NCBI GenBank assembly: GCA_907164885.2
Contig: OU015496.1
Coordinates: 169,234,742 to 169,298,741 of the forward strand
Origin: Dolomedes plantarius
Lineage: Eukaryota; Arthropoda; Arachnida; Araneae; Dolomedidae
Length of the DNA: 64,000 bases
Direction: 5' to 3'
Positions 1 to 13,690 of this stretch are shown one piece after another (within the stretch, counting starts at the first letter, position 1; every line of letters begins with the position of its first letter). The translations under genes were made by a program, and so were the position numbers. A model generated the notes under the pieces. That model worked only from the letters and a program-made list of their open reading frames with translations. It was not told the origin of the DNA and did no database searches.

Positions 1-20
1 AAATGAACGAACAGCCTCTG
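1..20 (-). mobile_element. end of a DD41D mariner-like element (cut by window edge)
   Basis: These 20 bases are the exact reverse complement of the left terminal inverted repeat at 16898-16917 (CAGAGGCTGTTCG and the next 7 bases). They are followed by TATATA and then the DD36E element. The rest of this copy should lie left of the window, in minus orientation. Confidence 0.7.
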
Positions 21-26
21 TATATA

Positions 27-1238
27 CACTCAAGAGCCAAAACATTATGACCACCTGTCAATAACGAGTTGGCCCACCTTTGGCGCGACTTGAACTCGCC
101 TTGGCATGGATGCCACAAGTCCTTGGTAGATGGCCGGAGACAGATTGTACCAGATGTTTAAGCAACGGTCACGCAAATCCGAGATATTGCGAATTGGTGG
201 TCTTTGAACTCTGAGCTGACGTCCCATGACATCCCAAATGTGTTCTATCGGATTGAGATCCGGTGAGTTAGGCGGCCAGGACATTAACTGGAATTTAGCA
301 TCATATTCCTGGAACCACACCAACACAATTTTAGCCTTGTGACACGGGGCGTTGTCCTGTTGGAGCATTCCATTTCCAGCTGGAAAAACAGAGGCCATGT
401 AAGGGTGCAACTGGTCCACAATGATGTTCAGATACCCTGTAGCATTCATGGTCTGCTCTACCATAACCACGGGTCCCAGAGACACCCAAGAGAACGTCCC
501 CCAAAGCATAATACCGCCACCACCGGCCTGTGTATGACCTACTGTACATTGAGGGAGCAACAGTTCGCCTGGAAGACGGCGTATCCTGAAACGGCCATCG
601 GCGTGATGAATGACAAACCATGATTCATCTGACCAGGCAACTCTCTCCCACTGATCCATGGACCAGTCGCGATGTTCCCGGGCCTAGCGCAGGCGCAGTT
701 GGCGATGACGCTTGGTCAGCAAAGACACAGGAGTGGGACGTTTTCTGCGTAGCCCCATATCCAACAGTGTCCGCTGAACAGTGTGCTGCGATTCTATTCT
801 ACTTGGCCCTGCACTGTATTGGGCTGTCAGCTGAGCCACTGTCTGGCTCCGGTTTTGCTTCACCATGCGAGACAGTCTCCGACGACCTTTTTCTTTGATA
901 GCGTGTGGACGTCCAACACCATGTCGTTTACTGCTGGTTTCATCGTCATTCATCCACTTTGCATAAGTACTAACAACTGTAGGTCGCGAACAACCCACGG
1001 GTCGTGCAGTTTCGGAAATACTTGTTCCGAGCCTTCGAGTTATTACAATCTGCCCTCTATCAAAGTCGCTTGGATCCGCAGCCTTTCCCATCACACACAG
1101 AAGTAAATGAAAGAATGATTCTTCAGACTCTCCAGCAGCAGTTAAATACCACTTCCACCTGATCACGTGCCTTCCACGTAATCCAGGCGAATTCATTGCA
1201 AAATGTAGGGGTGGTCATAATGCTTTGGCTCTTGAGTG
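27..1238 (-). mobile_element. Tc1/mariner element, DD36E type, copy 1
   Basis: The element is bounded by inverted repeats beginning CACTCAAGAGCC. A TA lies on each side (25-26 and 1239-1240), as expected for Tc1/mariner insertion. It is 1212 bp, the same length as the sister copy at 15680-16891, and the two look nearly identical by eye. The transposase is on the minus strand. The spacing of the last two catalytic residues (36 residues between D and E) matches the DD36E group that has been called Incomer. The high similarity of the copies suggests recent activity. Confidence 0.92.
45..1091 (-). pseudogene. DD36E transposase with one nonsense codon
   Basis: The reading frame starts at ATG 1091 (MGKAADPSDFD) and ends at 45, 349 codons including the stop. 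The N-terminal part holds the paired helix-turn-helix region typical of Tc1 transposases. The catalytic residues are all present: WSDES for the first Asp, QQDNAPCH for the second and NPIEHIW for the Glu. One in-frame TAG at 684-686 replaces a Trp codon (TGG in the sister copy), within the sequence [11 protein letters not shown]. Apart from that stop the frame is uninterrupted, so this copy died very recently or may be polymorphic. It would act in the nucleus, cutting at its own inverted repeats and inserting at TA. Confidence 0.9.
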
Positions 1239-1368
1239 TATATAGATATATATATAGAGAGAGAGATATATGATAGATAGATATATATATAGATATATAT
1301 ATACGTAGACAGATAGATATATAGATATATAGATATATAGATACATACATACATACATACATACAGAA
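1239..1368. repeat. TA/GATA-type microsatellite
   Basis: Runs of TATAGA, GATA and finally CATA repeats lie directly beside the DD36E element. Translated frames across it are artefacts. Confidence 0.85.
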
Positions 1369-1728
1369 GAGATAAGCAACGATAAGTAATCCTACTTTAA
1401 TAACCCACGGTAGTTTCGTTAGAAGAGACTACCTGAAAATTCTTTGACAATTTTGTTTCTTGTTTTGCGAAATTGCTTTCAGTACTCAACCGCATTCAAT
1501 TTCCTAAGTGTCTGCTTCCATGTCACATATACCTGGTTGCTACGAAACAAACATTTCTGGCGTATTCGTTTCAAATATCTAAAGTTAATGCAATAGATGG
1601 TACATAAAAAATATAAGCATACTCTTACGAAAGTAAATTTAAAATAACACCACTCTTAGTGTAACAAAAAATTAGGATGCTACTATACAATATAAAAACT
1701 TTAGAATTCAATAAATGTGTGCACGAAC
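1369..1728. other. intron sequence, nothing recognised
   Basis: AT-rich unique-looking sequence downstream of the activation-site exon of protease gene A. No coding or repeat signal was seen. Confidence 0.4.
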
Positions 1729-1808
1729 CTGCCAGGGCCACTTTCCAAAATAAGCACTTTGACCTCCGACGATTCTTGCCTTGGGACCTACGCCACGAAC
1801 TCCGCAGT
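1729..1808 (-). CDS. CLIP-type serine protease A, activation-site exon (exon 3 of coding part)
   Basis: The minus-strand exon lies between an acceptor (TTGACACAG at its high end) and a donor CAG/GTTCGT at its low end. The donor is weaker than usual, but the frame stops soon after it. With the G carried over from exon 2 it reads D-CGVRGVGPKARIVGGQSA and then YFGKWPWQ. RIVGG is the classic activation site of trypsin-like zymogens: cleavage after the Arg frees the Ile terminus. The Cys before it normally bonds to the catalytic domain after cleavage. The exon is 80 nt and ends in phase 0. Its partner exons would be at 13359-12430 and, for the catalytic His region, left of the window. By residue count from the start Met the cleavage would follow Arg354. 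The family is secreted and acts in cuticle, morphogenesis or immune cascades; which of these applies here is unknown. Confidence 0.9.
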
Positions 1809-2832
1809 CTGTGTCAATAAATAAAACAAGTATGTTAATTAGGACATGTTTTAAACATCGCAGGTGTTACACCTTTATGAATAGCTGACTAATTAGTGGA
1901 TATGGTGTTAAAACTTTGCGGTGAAATAGTCAAAGAGTCAACCAGAAAAAACAAGGTACCGGGATTAATATCCATGCCCGTCAGTCGTCCTTTAAAATAT
2001 TGATTATATGAGAAAATGTATAATAGAGTGGTCATTATTGCGTATCAATTGAAAGCATGTTAAAATAAGGACTATTATAAAATAAACAGAGAACTATTAT
2101 AACATATTCTTTTTACAGAACGACACCCTATACACATGTGAATCTGAATGTATATGAATCTGCAACAACTATACACCCGGAGCTAAAATTTATGAAGTAG
2201 GTTTGTATTCCATGCTCGTTTTTATAAGAACTAAAACACGATTTTTTTCATCTTTTCAAGCCTTAATTATAAAAAAGGTTTCATCGTTGCAAAATAAAAA
2301 TGCATACAATGCAGAATCAAGTATTATGCGTCATAATTTTAAATCAATGGAACAAATTTTGATCAGAATTCGAGCAAATTATGCATTGTTTGTAATCTCT
2401 TTATTAATAACATATTTTTGAATATGTTCTTTTTTAACTTTTTGAAATTTTTTCAGAGCCTGGGACTGGAACCTGTGACGTTCCGTCAATCACAAAAATA
2501 CGCAGTCTATTGCAATATTGGCATTTAAGTACCTCTAATTTTATAATCTATCTTCCTTGACACCAGACGTGAAGATGACCTTCCTATTCATCCCGAATAG
2601 ATGTCTACACTTCTCTTGGATGAAATTGTAAAATATGTAGAGTATATGTGACTCTGTTTTTCAGTTTAAAGCTGTTGCTGGTTCCAAATTTTTCAATTCG
2701 TAAACTTACCCGTACAATATAAAAACACATTCTCTAGAACCATAATATTTCCTGTGGGACCTTTGTCATATCATACGTGACACGTATTACAGAGTATGTT
2801 ATTTTTGAGTTTAAAATGCATTCGATTGCTTA
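1809..2832. other. intron sequence, nothing recognised
   Basis: AT-rich intron of protease gene A. The small open frames here have no recognisable motif. Confidence 0.4.
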
Positions 2833-3045
2833 ATTACCCTCGAATTCAAACGTATTCCACTCATTATCTTATATTACCTTTGTATTAAACTGTGTTGCGC
2901 TTCATATTATCGTTGTATTCACGTAGGTTTAATTGCATGGATTATTATCGCATTCATACGTGTTCCATTATCTTCGAATCCCTGTGTGTTCCATTGCATA
3001 TATTATCCTTGGATTCAAGTGCGCTTCATACAAATTACCCCAATG
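2833..3045. repeat. degenerate ~34-bp tandem repeat
   Basis: About six diverged units with the pattern ATTATC-TTGTATTCA-CGTGTTCCATT follow one another at roughly 33-40 bp spacing. They are clearest from 2870 to 3040. Confidence 0.5.
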
Positions 3046-3619
3046 CCTCAACAAGATCCCACTGGATCTGACGATTATTAAACATCAGATTTGTTCGCAG
3101 GCTATTTGAATTATTATAAAACACGTAATGTAAGAGGGTGTGGAGGAAAGCAATAGACAAGGGTATTATCTCGATAGCTCTTTTATACCAAACAGATAAA
3201 TGAAAATCCCTTTGACTGATCATGAGACGTCTGGGGGAAGAATTCCCCTCCCCCTTTATTCTCATAACTGAGCTATCTCATTTCCTGCTAGACGTACTGC
3301 AGCCTGGTGGGAAATTAGTAACATAAATGGTTAAATGCTCTTTGTCTGGTCATAGGAATGATCATTCATCGCGATCCATAACTTAATCCATATGTGAACC
3401 CCTTCAAAAAATTTTGCCAAAGTCAATATTTCCCAAAGTGTGTTCTATATTACAACAGGGTTCCACGAAAAAATTAGGAAGTTCTATGAGATAAAGTGTT
3501 TTTTTTTTAATTCATTAAATAGTTATACGCCAAAATATGTAGACTTTAAACTTTTCAAAAAATTATTTGCGAATTATTTACGGAATCTGACCTGGATTTA
3601 GATTTTGAAATCCACAATA

Positions 3620-5187
3620 CAGTTGGCTCTCTGTTTAACGACTTTCAAGGGGCCATGAAAAATCGTCCTTAAGTAGAGATCGTCCTTAAACAGAATTTGT
3701 GAAAAAATAACATTTTTTTTTCACTCTTTACAGGGTTAGGATTGTCAATACATTTCTTAATATACTGGGGTGTTTAAAAAAGTTATTTTTACTGTCGTTA
3801 TCATTTTATTCATAAAAAGTTATTTTAAATTACATTTAAAAATAATACAAACAATACAATAAATTAGGTTTTATAAAAGTCAAAAAGTGTTGATTGCTTC
3901 ATTTTTTGCCTTGTTTTCGTTATTCTCTTTTCCAGATTTTCTAAAATGTTAAATGTGTCATTTTTCATATTCGATGTAATATAGCGTCGGAGAACATCTA
4001 GAGCAGAAGTTGCATCTGTGTAAGACGGTGGCATTGTCTCGTTTTCCGTGTCTTCAACTTCACCTTCTTCGTCTGACACTTTGTTTTCGTTTACTATATC
4101 TTCATAAATTTGTTCTACATTTCTGTAATCTGTTGTTAAAACACATTTATCACAATTGTAGAAATCTTGAATTGAAACATCCTCATCTTCAACAAGATTT
4201 CTCCATTCTTCAGGGGCAATGTCGTCTTCATTGATTTCTACATCCGTACTTTGCAGTTTCACTACAAGTACTTAGTGAATTCCAACAATGCGAAAGCAGT
4301 TTTTTATTGTGGATGAAGAAACTTCTTTCCATGCTGATGTTATCATGTGCATTTCTTCTAAGATCGTAAATTTTTTAATTTTCATACTGTCAGCCGCATT
4401 GTTCATTAATGGATGCTCTTGATTCACGAAACCATTCCAGGACTACCTTATCAAACTCTTTTGATCGGACACATTGAATTTTCTACCGTTTGGATTTGGA
4501 TCCCAAACTAAATTTTTGTGCTGTTTCAAGAATTTTATCTTTGCTTGCTAAAATGCCTTTGAGAGTAGACTCGGTAGCTGAAATTGTCTTGCGAATTGGA
4601 CTTTTGTTATTCCAACAATTTCTTCCCAATCTTTAATATCTCCAACTTTTCGTGTAGCGTAAGATGCTTCAACTTTGATGCCATTTTGCTCTGCTCAACT
4701 AGTATTCGTACTGGAATGAGCTCCTACACACAACCACGAATTCTCTAAACATGAACACCTTCTTCCCGAAAGGAGTGAGAAAGAGCTGCTATTGGATAGT
4801 TCGTCACGTGACAATAGATGGTAGGGACAATAGAGTGATTCAGCTCCCGCACTAAGAGCTCCATGAATGAATATCGATCTTCCGAGTTCCCCCCCCCCCC
4901 CCCGTTTTTCCCACTGCAACAAGTCTATGATTTCAACATTGCAAACATCAAGGAAATTCTGGGTCTGTTAATGAAACCAAACATGTTTTCCCCCACAGAA
5001 GGTTCCCCTCCTTCAGATAAAATGTTGAAGAAAAATTTTATCATGAAAAAAAAATCGTCGTTAAACAGAAACAACGTCGTCTTTAAATAGAATTTTTTTT
5101 TTATGTCAGAGCGACCTGGACTGGGAAATATCGTCTTTAAATAGAGATCGTCTTTAAATAGAATGTCGTTAAACAGAGAGCCAACTG
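3620..5187 (-). mobile_element. internally deleted Tigger/pogo-type element
   Basis: The inverted repeats CAGTTGGCTCTCTGTTTAAC face each other at 3620 and 5187, with a TA on each side (3618-3619, 5188-5189). Subterminal blocks with the motif ATCGTCYTTAA-TAGA repeat inside both ends. The 1568-bp body carries only the two ends of a transposase gene. A polyC tract lies at about 4891-4903. Confidence 0.88.
3864..4684 (-). pseudogene. Tigger/pogo-like transposase remnant, DDE core missing
   Basis: From ATG 4684 the frame reads MASKLKHLTLHEKLEILK, the typical start of Tigger transposases (CENP-B-like helix-turn-helix). Fragments of the second DNA-binding motif follow near 4440-4500 (DKVVLEWF). The sequence then jumps to the region after the catalytic core (KEVSSSTIKNCFR near 4300) and an intact acidic C-terminus (3864-4262, EEWRNLVEDEDVSIQDFYNC, ending LFDFYKT). 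The total is about 270 codons, roughly half the usual length. The DDE triad is absent, so the copy cannot make an active enzyme. Confidence 0.88.
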
Positions 5188-5189
5188 TA

Positions 5190-5995
5190 ATTTTAAAAAC
5201 AAGCCCTCCAGCTTAATAAAAACTATAGTATGTCTGAATAACAAAGATGATTTATGGGCATAAAATCCATCTAAAGTAAACAGGAAAAAAATGCCAACAG
5301 AATTTTTGGCAAGTGGGTTGCAAAATTTACTTGAAATTTCTTTAGATACTTTATAAAAGGCAAAGTTTGAAGGAGTTCCAGTTGTAATATACTTGAGAGA
5401 AAGATTCGGGGATTTTTTTAATGGACTTTTTAAGTTCCATAACCATTTAAAACAATATTTGAGTAAAAATAACTTTTGTATGCATGTTAACACAAAATAA
5501 AATGTGTACACGGTCAAGCCGGATGTTTTAGGTAGAATGCGAATTCATCATCGAAGTCCAAGGAGCTACAGCATGCTTCGTATTAACCTTTCCTAGTTTT
5601 ACTTTTCTATTTTGCTAAACCATTAAGAATTTACGAAATTTATGGAATTTTATTATTTTAAATTATTCTATCTAATTGATATTTAATGTACTATACAAAA
5701 ATGATGTGCACAAATTTTCTGTTAAAAACGATTTTTGTTTCCTTTACGGTGGTCTGGGACACAAAATTCTCAAAAGATTTTTATTTCAATTCTACCTCAC
5801 ACGTGCAACTGAGCTTTTAGAATTTAACAATACAATTCGCGTGTTTCTACGTTGATAACAGCGTCTAAGTCATTCCGTCATTGATAATGTTGATGTACAT
5901 CTGCACTTTTTAAGTCTGTTCATCTTAGAGAGAAAATTTTTAATGATTTGTCGTCTTCGAAATGATAGACCTATTACGAATATTTCGTGCAAGTA
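5190..5995. other. nothing recognised
   Basis: AT-rich intron sequence of gene A with no coding or repeat signal that I could identify. Confidence 0.35.
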
Positions 5996-6208
5996 GAGCC
6001 GGGCCGATCCATTTGTGGCGCCTGGGGAAAGTTTTAAAAACGGCACCTTTACGAAATTTCGGAAGGACTCTCAAGTAATGAATGTATCTCAATAAGAAAT
6101 AGCTTACTTAACCTCTAGCTTACGGGGCCTATTTTTCCGATTACCTCTTTTGAACGGGAAATTTCATATCCCCTTTATAAGAACGGTCATTAAAGGGGTT
6201 ATATATAT

Positions 6209-8238
<2,030 letters not shown>

Positions 8239-9407
8239 TATATAATAACAGCTGAAGGTAAACAAATATATGTTTGTGAGCAGACACGGGGACGGGCTAA
8301 TCTCGCGAACCGAGAATAGAAGGATATCTCGACTGATACCGATGGACGCGGACGGACGAGACGCGTGCACTGGTGCCATTCTCAACTTTCAAAACTTCAA
8401 AATTTTTTAATTATAAAATAAAAACCGCCGAACTCAAAAGAAGCGGACAGCAGAAACAGCTGACATTCCGGGTGGGCTAGCTCCTTTCCGTTTCACAAAT
8501 TTCCACTATTTTCATGCCTGCAAAATTCCAATCGACTTTTTTATTTCCATGTGTTCTACAACTCTTCATCTTTAAGGATAATACACATTTTTATAAAGTT
8601 AAAAATGTTTTTCAATGCAAACGAAGTTTTTTCCCCAAAGCAGTTTTCCGAATTTCATGAAATCGACAATTTTGATGGACAAATATTTCGGTTCTCTGCA
8701 CCTTTTAATGTCAATTTTACGATTTATCGGCATTTGCTAGATGTTCAGCTTCCAAAATATACCAAATGCATTTAATAAATAAAATGTTATCATTCTAAAA
8801 AAGCGTACTTACAAAACTCACTTTTGAAATTTCCCGCGCTGATCGCCATAGTATCTTAATGCAACTGAATTGGGGAGTTCGTAATTTTTCGACTTATTAT
8901 TTTACTCACTAATAATTCCAGCAAGTTCGTGAAATTTGTTTCTAATTAATGAGCAACTGATGAGCATTCTTACGCCCCCAATTTTGAATTCCTTAGAACT
9001 GTCTTTCTATTTTTTTAAGCACATTTTCTATGAGATTTAATATTTACATTCGGCCATGTTGTTAAAACAAAAAAATTATTAGTTGAGAATGAGTCTGAGA
9101 ACGAGTCATTTAATAATTGAAATCCAGAAATAATTTTAGTTTTAGGAAATGAGAAGTTAAAACCTTTAGAATTTTATCTGATTGAATGAACTTTTTTGTT
9201 TAAAAAGCAAAATTTGAAAACGGAAATTTGAAAGAATTATTTCAAAAGCCAAAAATCGAAATTTGAAAAAGAGATTTTAAATAATTATTTCATTTTTTAA
9301 AATTCTAATATATTTTTAAAGGGGATCAAACAGTTTTTAATCTTTACGAAATGAAACCATTTCATTTTAAATCGAAAAAGCAACACATCGGGTTGCCACT
9401 CAGATAG
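8239..9407 (+). mobile_element. non-autonomous Helitron, tandem copy 2
   Basis: A diverged head-to-tail second copy of the preceding 1.2-kb unit starts within the first copy's terminus (CTAG then TATATAATAACAGCTG). It ends GGGTTGCCACTCAGATAG, with the terminal C of CTAG changed to A. Colinear blocks include GACACGGGGACGGGCTAATC and the 56-codon frame at 8605-8775. Confidence 0.68.
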
Positions 9408-9413
9408 TGTGTG

Positions 9414-9455
<42 letters not shown>
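9408..9455. repeat. (TA)n microsatellite
   Basis: TA run between the Helitron 3' end and the DD36E element, with a few TG and CA interruptions. Confidence 0.85.
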
Positions 9456-9459
<4 letters not shown>

Positions 9460-10671
9460 GTCTAGTCACATTAATGTGACCACCTGTTAAAATCCAGAAT
9501 AACCACCTTTCGCAGAGCGGACTGCTGCGAGACGTGCAGGAAGAGAGTCAATTAGGTTCCTGAAGGTGTTCACTGGGATGTTGAGCCATGCTGACTCCAG
9601 TGCCGTGGCCAGCTGCGCTAGGTTACGCGGGTGAGGATTCATGGTGTGAACAACCCGATCGAGGTGGTCCCACAGATTCTTGATTGGGTTCAAGTCCGGA
9701 GAATTTGCTGGCCAACGGAGTACGGTAAACTTATCCTGGTGCTCTTCGAACCACGCACGTACACTGCGAGCTTTATGACACGTCGCATTGTCCTGCTGGT
9801 AGATGCCATTATCCTGAGGAAAAACAATTCGCATGTAGGGGTGAACATGGTCCGCAAGGATAGATGCATACTTGTGTTGATCCATCGTGCCTTCCACAAT
9901 GATGAGTGAACCCAGAGAATACCAAGAAAACATTCCCCAGACCATAATGCTCCCTCATCCAGCTTGGACCCTTCCAACAATTGTTGAAGGGTGTTTGCTT
10001 TCACACGTGTCACGCCGTATACGCCAACGTGCATCTGTCCGATGGAGCATAAAACGTGATTCATCGGAAAAAGCCACCTGTCTCCACTCAGTGGAAGTCC
10101 AGTTGCGGTACTGGCGTGCAAATTCTAGCCTTCGTCGCCGATGAACAGCAGTTAGCATAGGTGCTTTAACCAGCCGACTGCTGCGGAGGCCCATACGCAG
10201 CAACGTTCGCAGAACTGTCGTTGTGGAGACACTGTTGGTAGCCCCTTGGTTCATCTGGACGGTCAGTTGCTCAAAGGTTCCACGTTTATTCGCCCGAACG
10301 CATCTCCGCAGCCGTCGTTCACCTCTGCCATCTATGGCCCGTGGTGGACCACATTTGCCACGTCACTGATTTTGGATAGTGCCATTTTGCCATGCACGGT
10401 ATACTTTTACCACGGCGGCCCGCGAACAGTTTACAAAATTAGCCGTTTCAGAAATGCTTCCACCCTTGGCCCGAAAGCCAATGATCATGCCCTTTTGGAC
10501 GTCGGATAAATCGCTCCGTTTCTGCATGAATGCAAGAACTGAAATGTTTTCCGAATGCCTACAATACACTTTATATATCCACCAAATTTTGCTAATGACA
10601 CGTGCCGTCTGCGATTGGTTATTTAACGTTGACGTCAAAAGTAGGCGGTGGTCACATTAATATGACTGGAA

Positions 10672-10675
<4 letters not shown>
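9456..10675 (-). mobile_element. Tc1/mariner element, DD36E type, older family member
   Basis: The inverted ends share TCA-ATTAATGTGACCACC (left 9456, right about 10675). The left flank is TA; the right flank is a TG run, so the target duplication is unclear. The transposase differs clearly from the copies at 27-1238 and 15680-16891, so this is a separate family of the same class. Confidence 0.85.
9487..10527 (-). pseudogene. DD36E transposase, two in-frame stops and Glu replaced by Lys
   Basis: The frame from ATG 10527 (MQKRSDLSDVQKG) to the stop at 9487 is 347 codons. It carries in-frame stops near 10362 and 9952 but no frameshift. AFSDES gives the first Asp and QQDNATCHK the second. The third acidic residue is lost: the usual NPIE reads NPIKNLWD. 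The protein ends with SAKGGYSGF. The copy is dead on two counts. Confidence 0.88.

Positions 10676-10710
<35 letters not shown>
10676..10710. repeat. (TG)n(TA)n microsatellite
   Basis: Dinucleotide run that separates the DD36E copy from the right half of the split TTAA MITE. Confidence 0.9.
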
Positions 10711-10992
10711 TCATTCTTGGGCCTATATTCTTGTGATACATGCTATCCCATCCCGCAAGGAAAAGGTTTATAGAATAAGCGACATTTTTCGAAGTGTCGC
10801 TTAATCTTTATGTATTTATTTTTAAAAAACAAAAAAATTTTAAAAATTTCAGAACTGTAAAAAAAACAGAAAAAAATTGAATATAATTTTTATGTCATAA
10901 AAATACTTTCTAAATCATTCATTCTTTGAGCCTTTTATGGTAGCAAATTGTTTAATGCCATCCCAATAATTTATTGTTTTTCATACAGACTT

Positions 10993-11110
10993 TTATGTAG
11001 AAATCATTGCTAGATCATGCAATCGCTCTTGAGTTGTTGTTAATAGATGATACTTAAATATTTTGAGTTTAGAAAAACTGCGTTCGGCTGCTGGCTACGG
11101 TGACAGGTAG
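10993..11110 (-). pseudogene. hAT transposase C-terminal dimerisation remnant
   Basis: The minus-strand translation reads LPVTVAS and, after a one-base frameshift, ERSFSKLKIFKYHL, then QERLHDLAMIST and a stop at 10993. This is the hallmark C-terminal dimerisation block of hAT transposases (usual form VTVASCERSFSKLK-QERL). No other part of the enzyme is intact nearby. Confidence 0.72.
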
Positions 11111-12429
11111 GTTTGGTAGAATTCTTAGGGCTACAATAACGCTTAGAAATAGGCATTCAAAATTCAATTCTTCTAACCTTAAATTTAGGAATTTATATAG
11201 AATTATAAGAATTTATATAGAATTATAAAATAGTCTAAATATTCGCTTATAATTGTACATTTTTGGGAATTTCTTTATTTATTAGATTAAATCATCAATA
11301 TTTTGTTCGTTATTCGTTAAATTTTTCCTATTTTTACCATGTTTTTATTAACTTGCTTTTTGTGTTTGTGTGTGTGTGTGTGTTTGTCCCTTATAAATCT
11401 TGCAATCGATTTTTAACTAACTTCCCGACTAGCTAGACATTTGAAACTTTTAGAATAGCTCAGAACACGATGAAAATGCATTATTTTAATACTTTTAGCC
11501 ATCTTTAAGCAGCATTGAATTCATTTTCAGTTAATTTTGTTTTGTAGACTGGTGCAGCCATCTATCGATCGGTACGGGAATGAAAAGTTAAACGCAAGTT
11601 AACTTCTAATTAACTTCATTTTCTTTCACGTTGATGGGATAATTCATAAAAATTTTTTAAGTATTTATTAATACATAGAATTCTCAAGTTTATATGATTC
11701 AACAGAAAATTTAAAAACATGGTGTATAAAAAGTTCTTTTTATCTTGTAATTATTTCTATGTCTCATTTTGGCGCCTATTTGAATTCGGCGCCTGATGCG
11801 GTCGCCTCACCGCCTAACCAATAGGACCAGCTATATTTGGAAGCTATCTATGAAATTAACAAAACGTTCCTCTGTTCAAAATTCCGTTAAAATGTTTCCA
11901 GGATTTTTGCAAAAATTCTGAAAAATATTTTCCCCGAAGCAAAGATTACACCGAAAAATTGGATTTATTTTTCCTGTAAAGAGATTGAAAATTTCTTAAA
12001 TGAAATTTTCATAAAGCCTGATGCAACATTGACAAATTATTTTGAAATATTTCGTGTGCACAAAAGAGGAAAAAACGATAAAAGTAAGTAAACAGGTTTT
12101 AAATTTTCAAATTTTGTTTTTTAAATAAAGTCTCAACTTGTTCAAGTATTCTTATACGAATAATGATCTTTTCATATAGACGCATTTGACGGGCTGGAAA
12201 TCATTACCGGATGGTTTTAATATAAAAATAAAATTCTGGGACCTCTTAATGCCTTATTAAAATGAAAAGGGCGGCTATCGTTTGTAAAATGTAGATATTG
12301 GTAACGTGATTTTATATAAATCTCTTTCGTTTTTTTATCAAACGATTTTTAGGAAAAAGGGTTTTTCAGAAAAAGAACTAGGCAACTCCTGATCTAAATT
12401 TTCATTTGAAAGTGACAAAACAAACTCAC
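11111..12429. other. intron sequence with hAT-end motifs near 11760-11832
   Basis: AT-rich sequence with one short TG run (11365-11382) and GC-richer hAT-terminus-like sequence at 11760-11832. Nothing else was recognised up to the exon at 12430. Confidence 0.4.
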
Positions 12430-13359
12430 CTTTTCTGTAATCCAAGGGCGGATTTCTTAAAGGTCTTCCAGTCGACGAAGAACTGGACTGACCAGCCGTT
12501 GAGAAGTTAGCGTTGGTGAAAAACGACGGCCGGACGGTTGTTATAAATTCTCCCCCGACGAGGTTCACCCCTGGAAACGACGACTGACTAGAGGCTGCTG
12601 TCGACCACTGTGGGATGGGAACAGATATCGTGGTCATTTCTATATTTTTAGTGGAATTGGTCGTTTCTTCTGTTGACGCGTCTGGACCGTTCAGTATCGT
12701 GAATGAAGCATTTCCTGCAGTGGGTGCAGGAACTTGGCTAGCAATGTTATTTTGCGCACTTTGGAGGAAAACAGGTGGTCGATAGACTTGAAGTGGACGG
12801 TTTATCTGGAAAGGGTCAACGGGAAACGCAACGCCCATCGGCCAACCACCTTGGATACCTGGAAAGTTCGATCCTGGTCGGAATGGAAAGGGTTGGATAA
12901 TTATTGGCCGCTGGGGTGGTCTGGTGGGACCTATAGATGTCCAGGTTACCAACTGACCCGTATGGGTGTTGCTGACCGATGCAGTTGGTGGTCTGATAGT
13001 TGTTACTGCGGGCCGTAGAGTTGGCAGGATGATCTGAATCGGCCATTTTGGTGCTGGAGTTGTAGTTGTCACTATGGTAGTACTGGTAGTGGTAGTAGAA
13101 GGTGTTGTAGAGGTACGGCGGGTAGTTGGGAAAAACCAGGGGTCGTCGGTGATTTTGTTGGTATCGTAGTAAGAGATGGGAGCAGAGTCCTGCAAGAGTG
13201 GGTCGTAATCATACTGGCAACAAGTCCCGAAGATGAAACCGTCGACGCAGGTGCCCATAAGTGTGCCATTGTGGTTGATGCAGTCCCACTTGAAAGTGCA
13301 GACGCCTTTCCGTCCGGAAGGATCCGTGCAGGGTTTCTTTGATATCTTTAAAGCTTTAC
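12430..13359 (-). CDS. CLIP-type serine protease A, CLIP domain and linker exon (exon 2)
   Basis: This 930-nt exon enters in phase 1 (its first two bases complete a Gly codon) and leaves in phase 1 at AGAAAAG/GTGAGT. It opens with a six-cysteine CLIP-like domain (about residues 43-80 of the precursor). The spacing is C-x9-C-x5-C-x10-C-x8-CC, within KKPCTDPSGRKGVC, FKWDC, GTLMGTC and IFGTCC. About 260 residues of low-complexity linker follow: a Thr/Ser-rich stretch (RRTSTTPSTTTTSTT), several NxT/S sites and Pro-rich parts. This is consistent with a glycosylated stalk joining CLIP and protease domains. The acceptor at 13360-13361 is pyrimidine-poor but is the only one that keeps phase with exon 1. 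Stubble-like proteases share this layout. The CLIP domain is thought to control zymogen activation. The substrate is unknown. Confidence 0.9.
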
Positions 13360-13690
13360 CTTTACACATGAAGAGGAATCAAAACATAATTAGTTTTATC
13401 TAGAATATCAGGCATAAAAATTAAAACTGATTTTCTCAAAGTTATTACATAATCCATGTCCTCTCGAATACTCAGGGCATTATAACAGGTCTCGGATATA
13501 AAACAGCAAATAATATAGACGATTATTACATCTGGGATATAATCAATCATAGTGGTATTGACAGCCAAAATTTATAAAATTGTGCTCCAGATAACTCAAT
13601 ATATAAGAATTGGTGTTGCAGAAATCATTTCTAGAGTATCATAGATTATGGTGACAGTGGTACCGACAAACATAAAGCTTACATGATATA
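13360..13690. other. intron sequence, nothing recognised
   Basis: The short stretch between the CLIP exon and the Tc1 element shows no motif beyond the splice acceptor. Confidence 0.4.

Noticed and set aside
13072..13269. Alternative minus-strand frame over the CLIP exon
   Set aside because: Shadow of the real coding frame; the CLIP cysteines and splice phases fix the correct frame.
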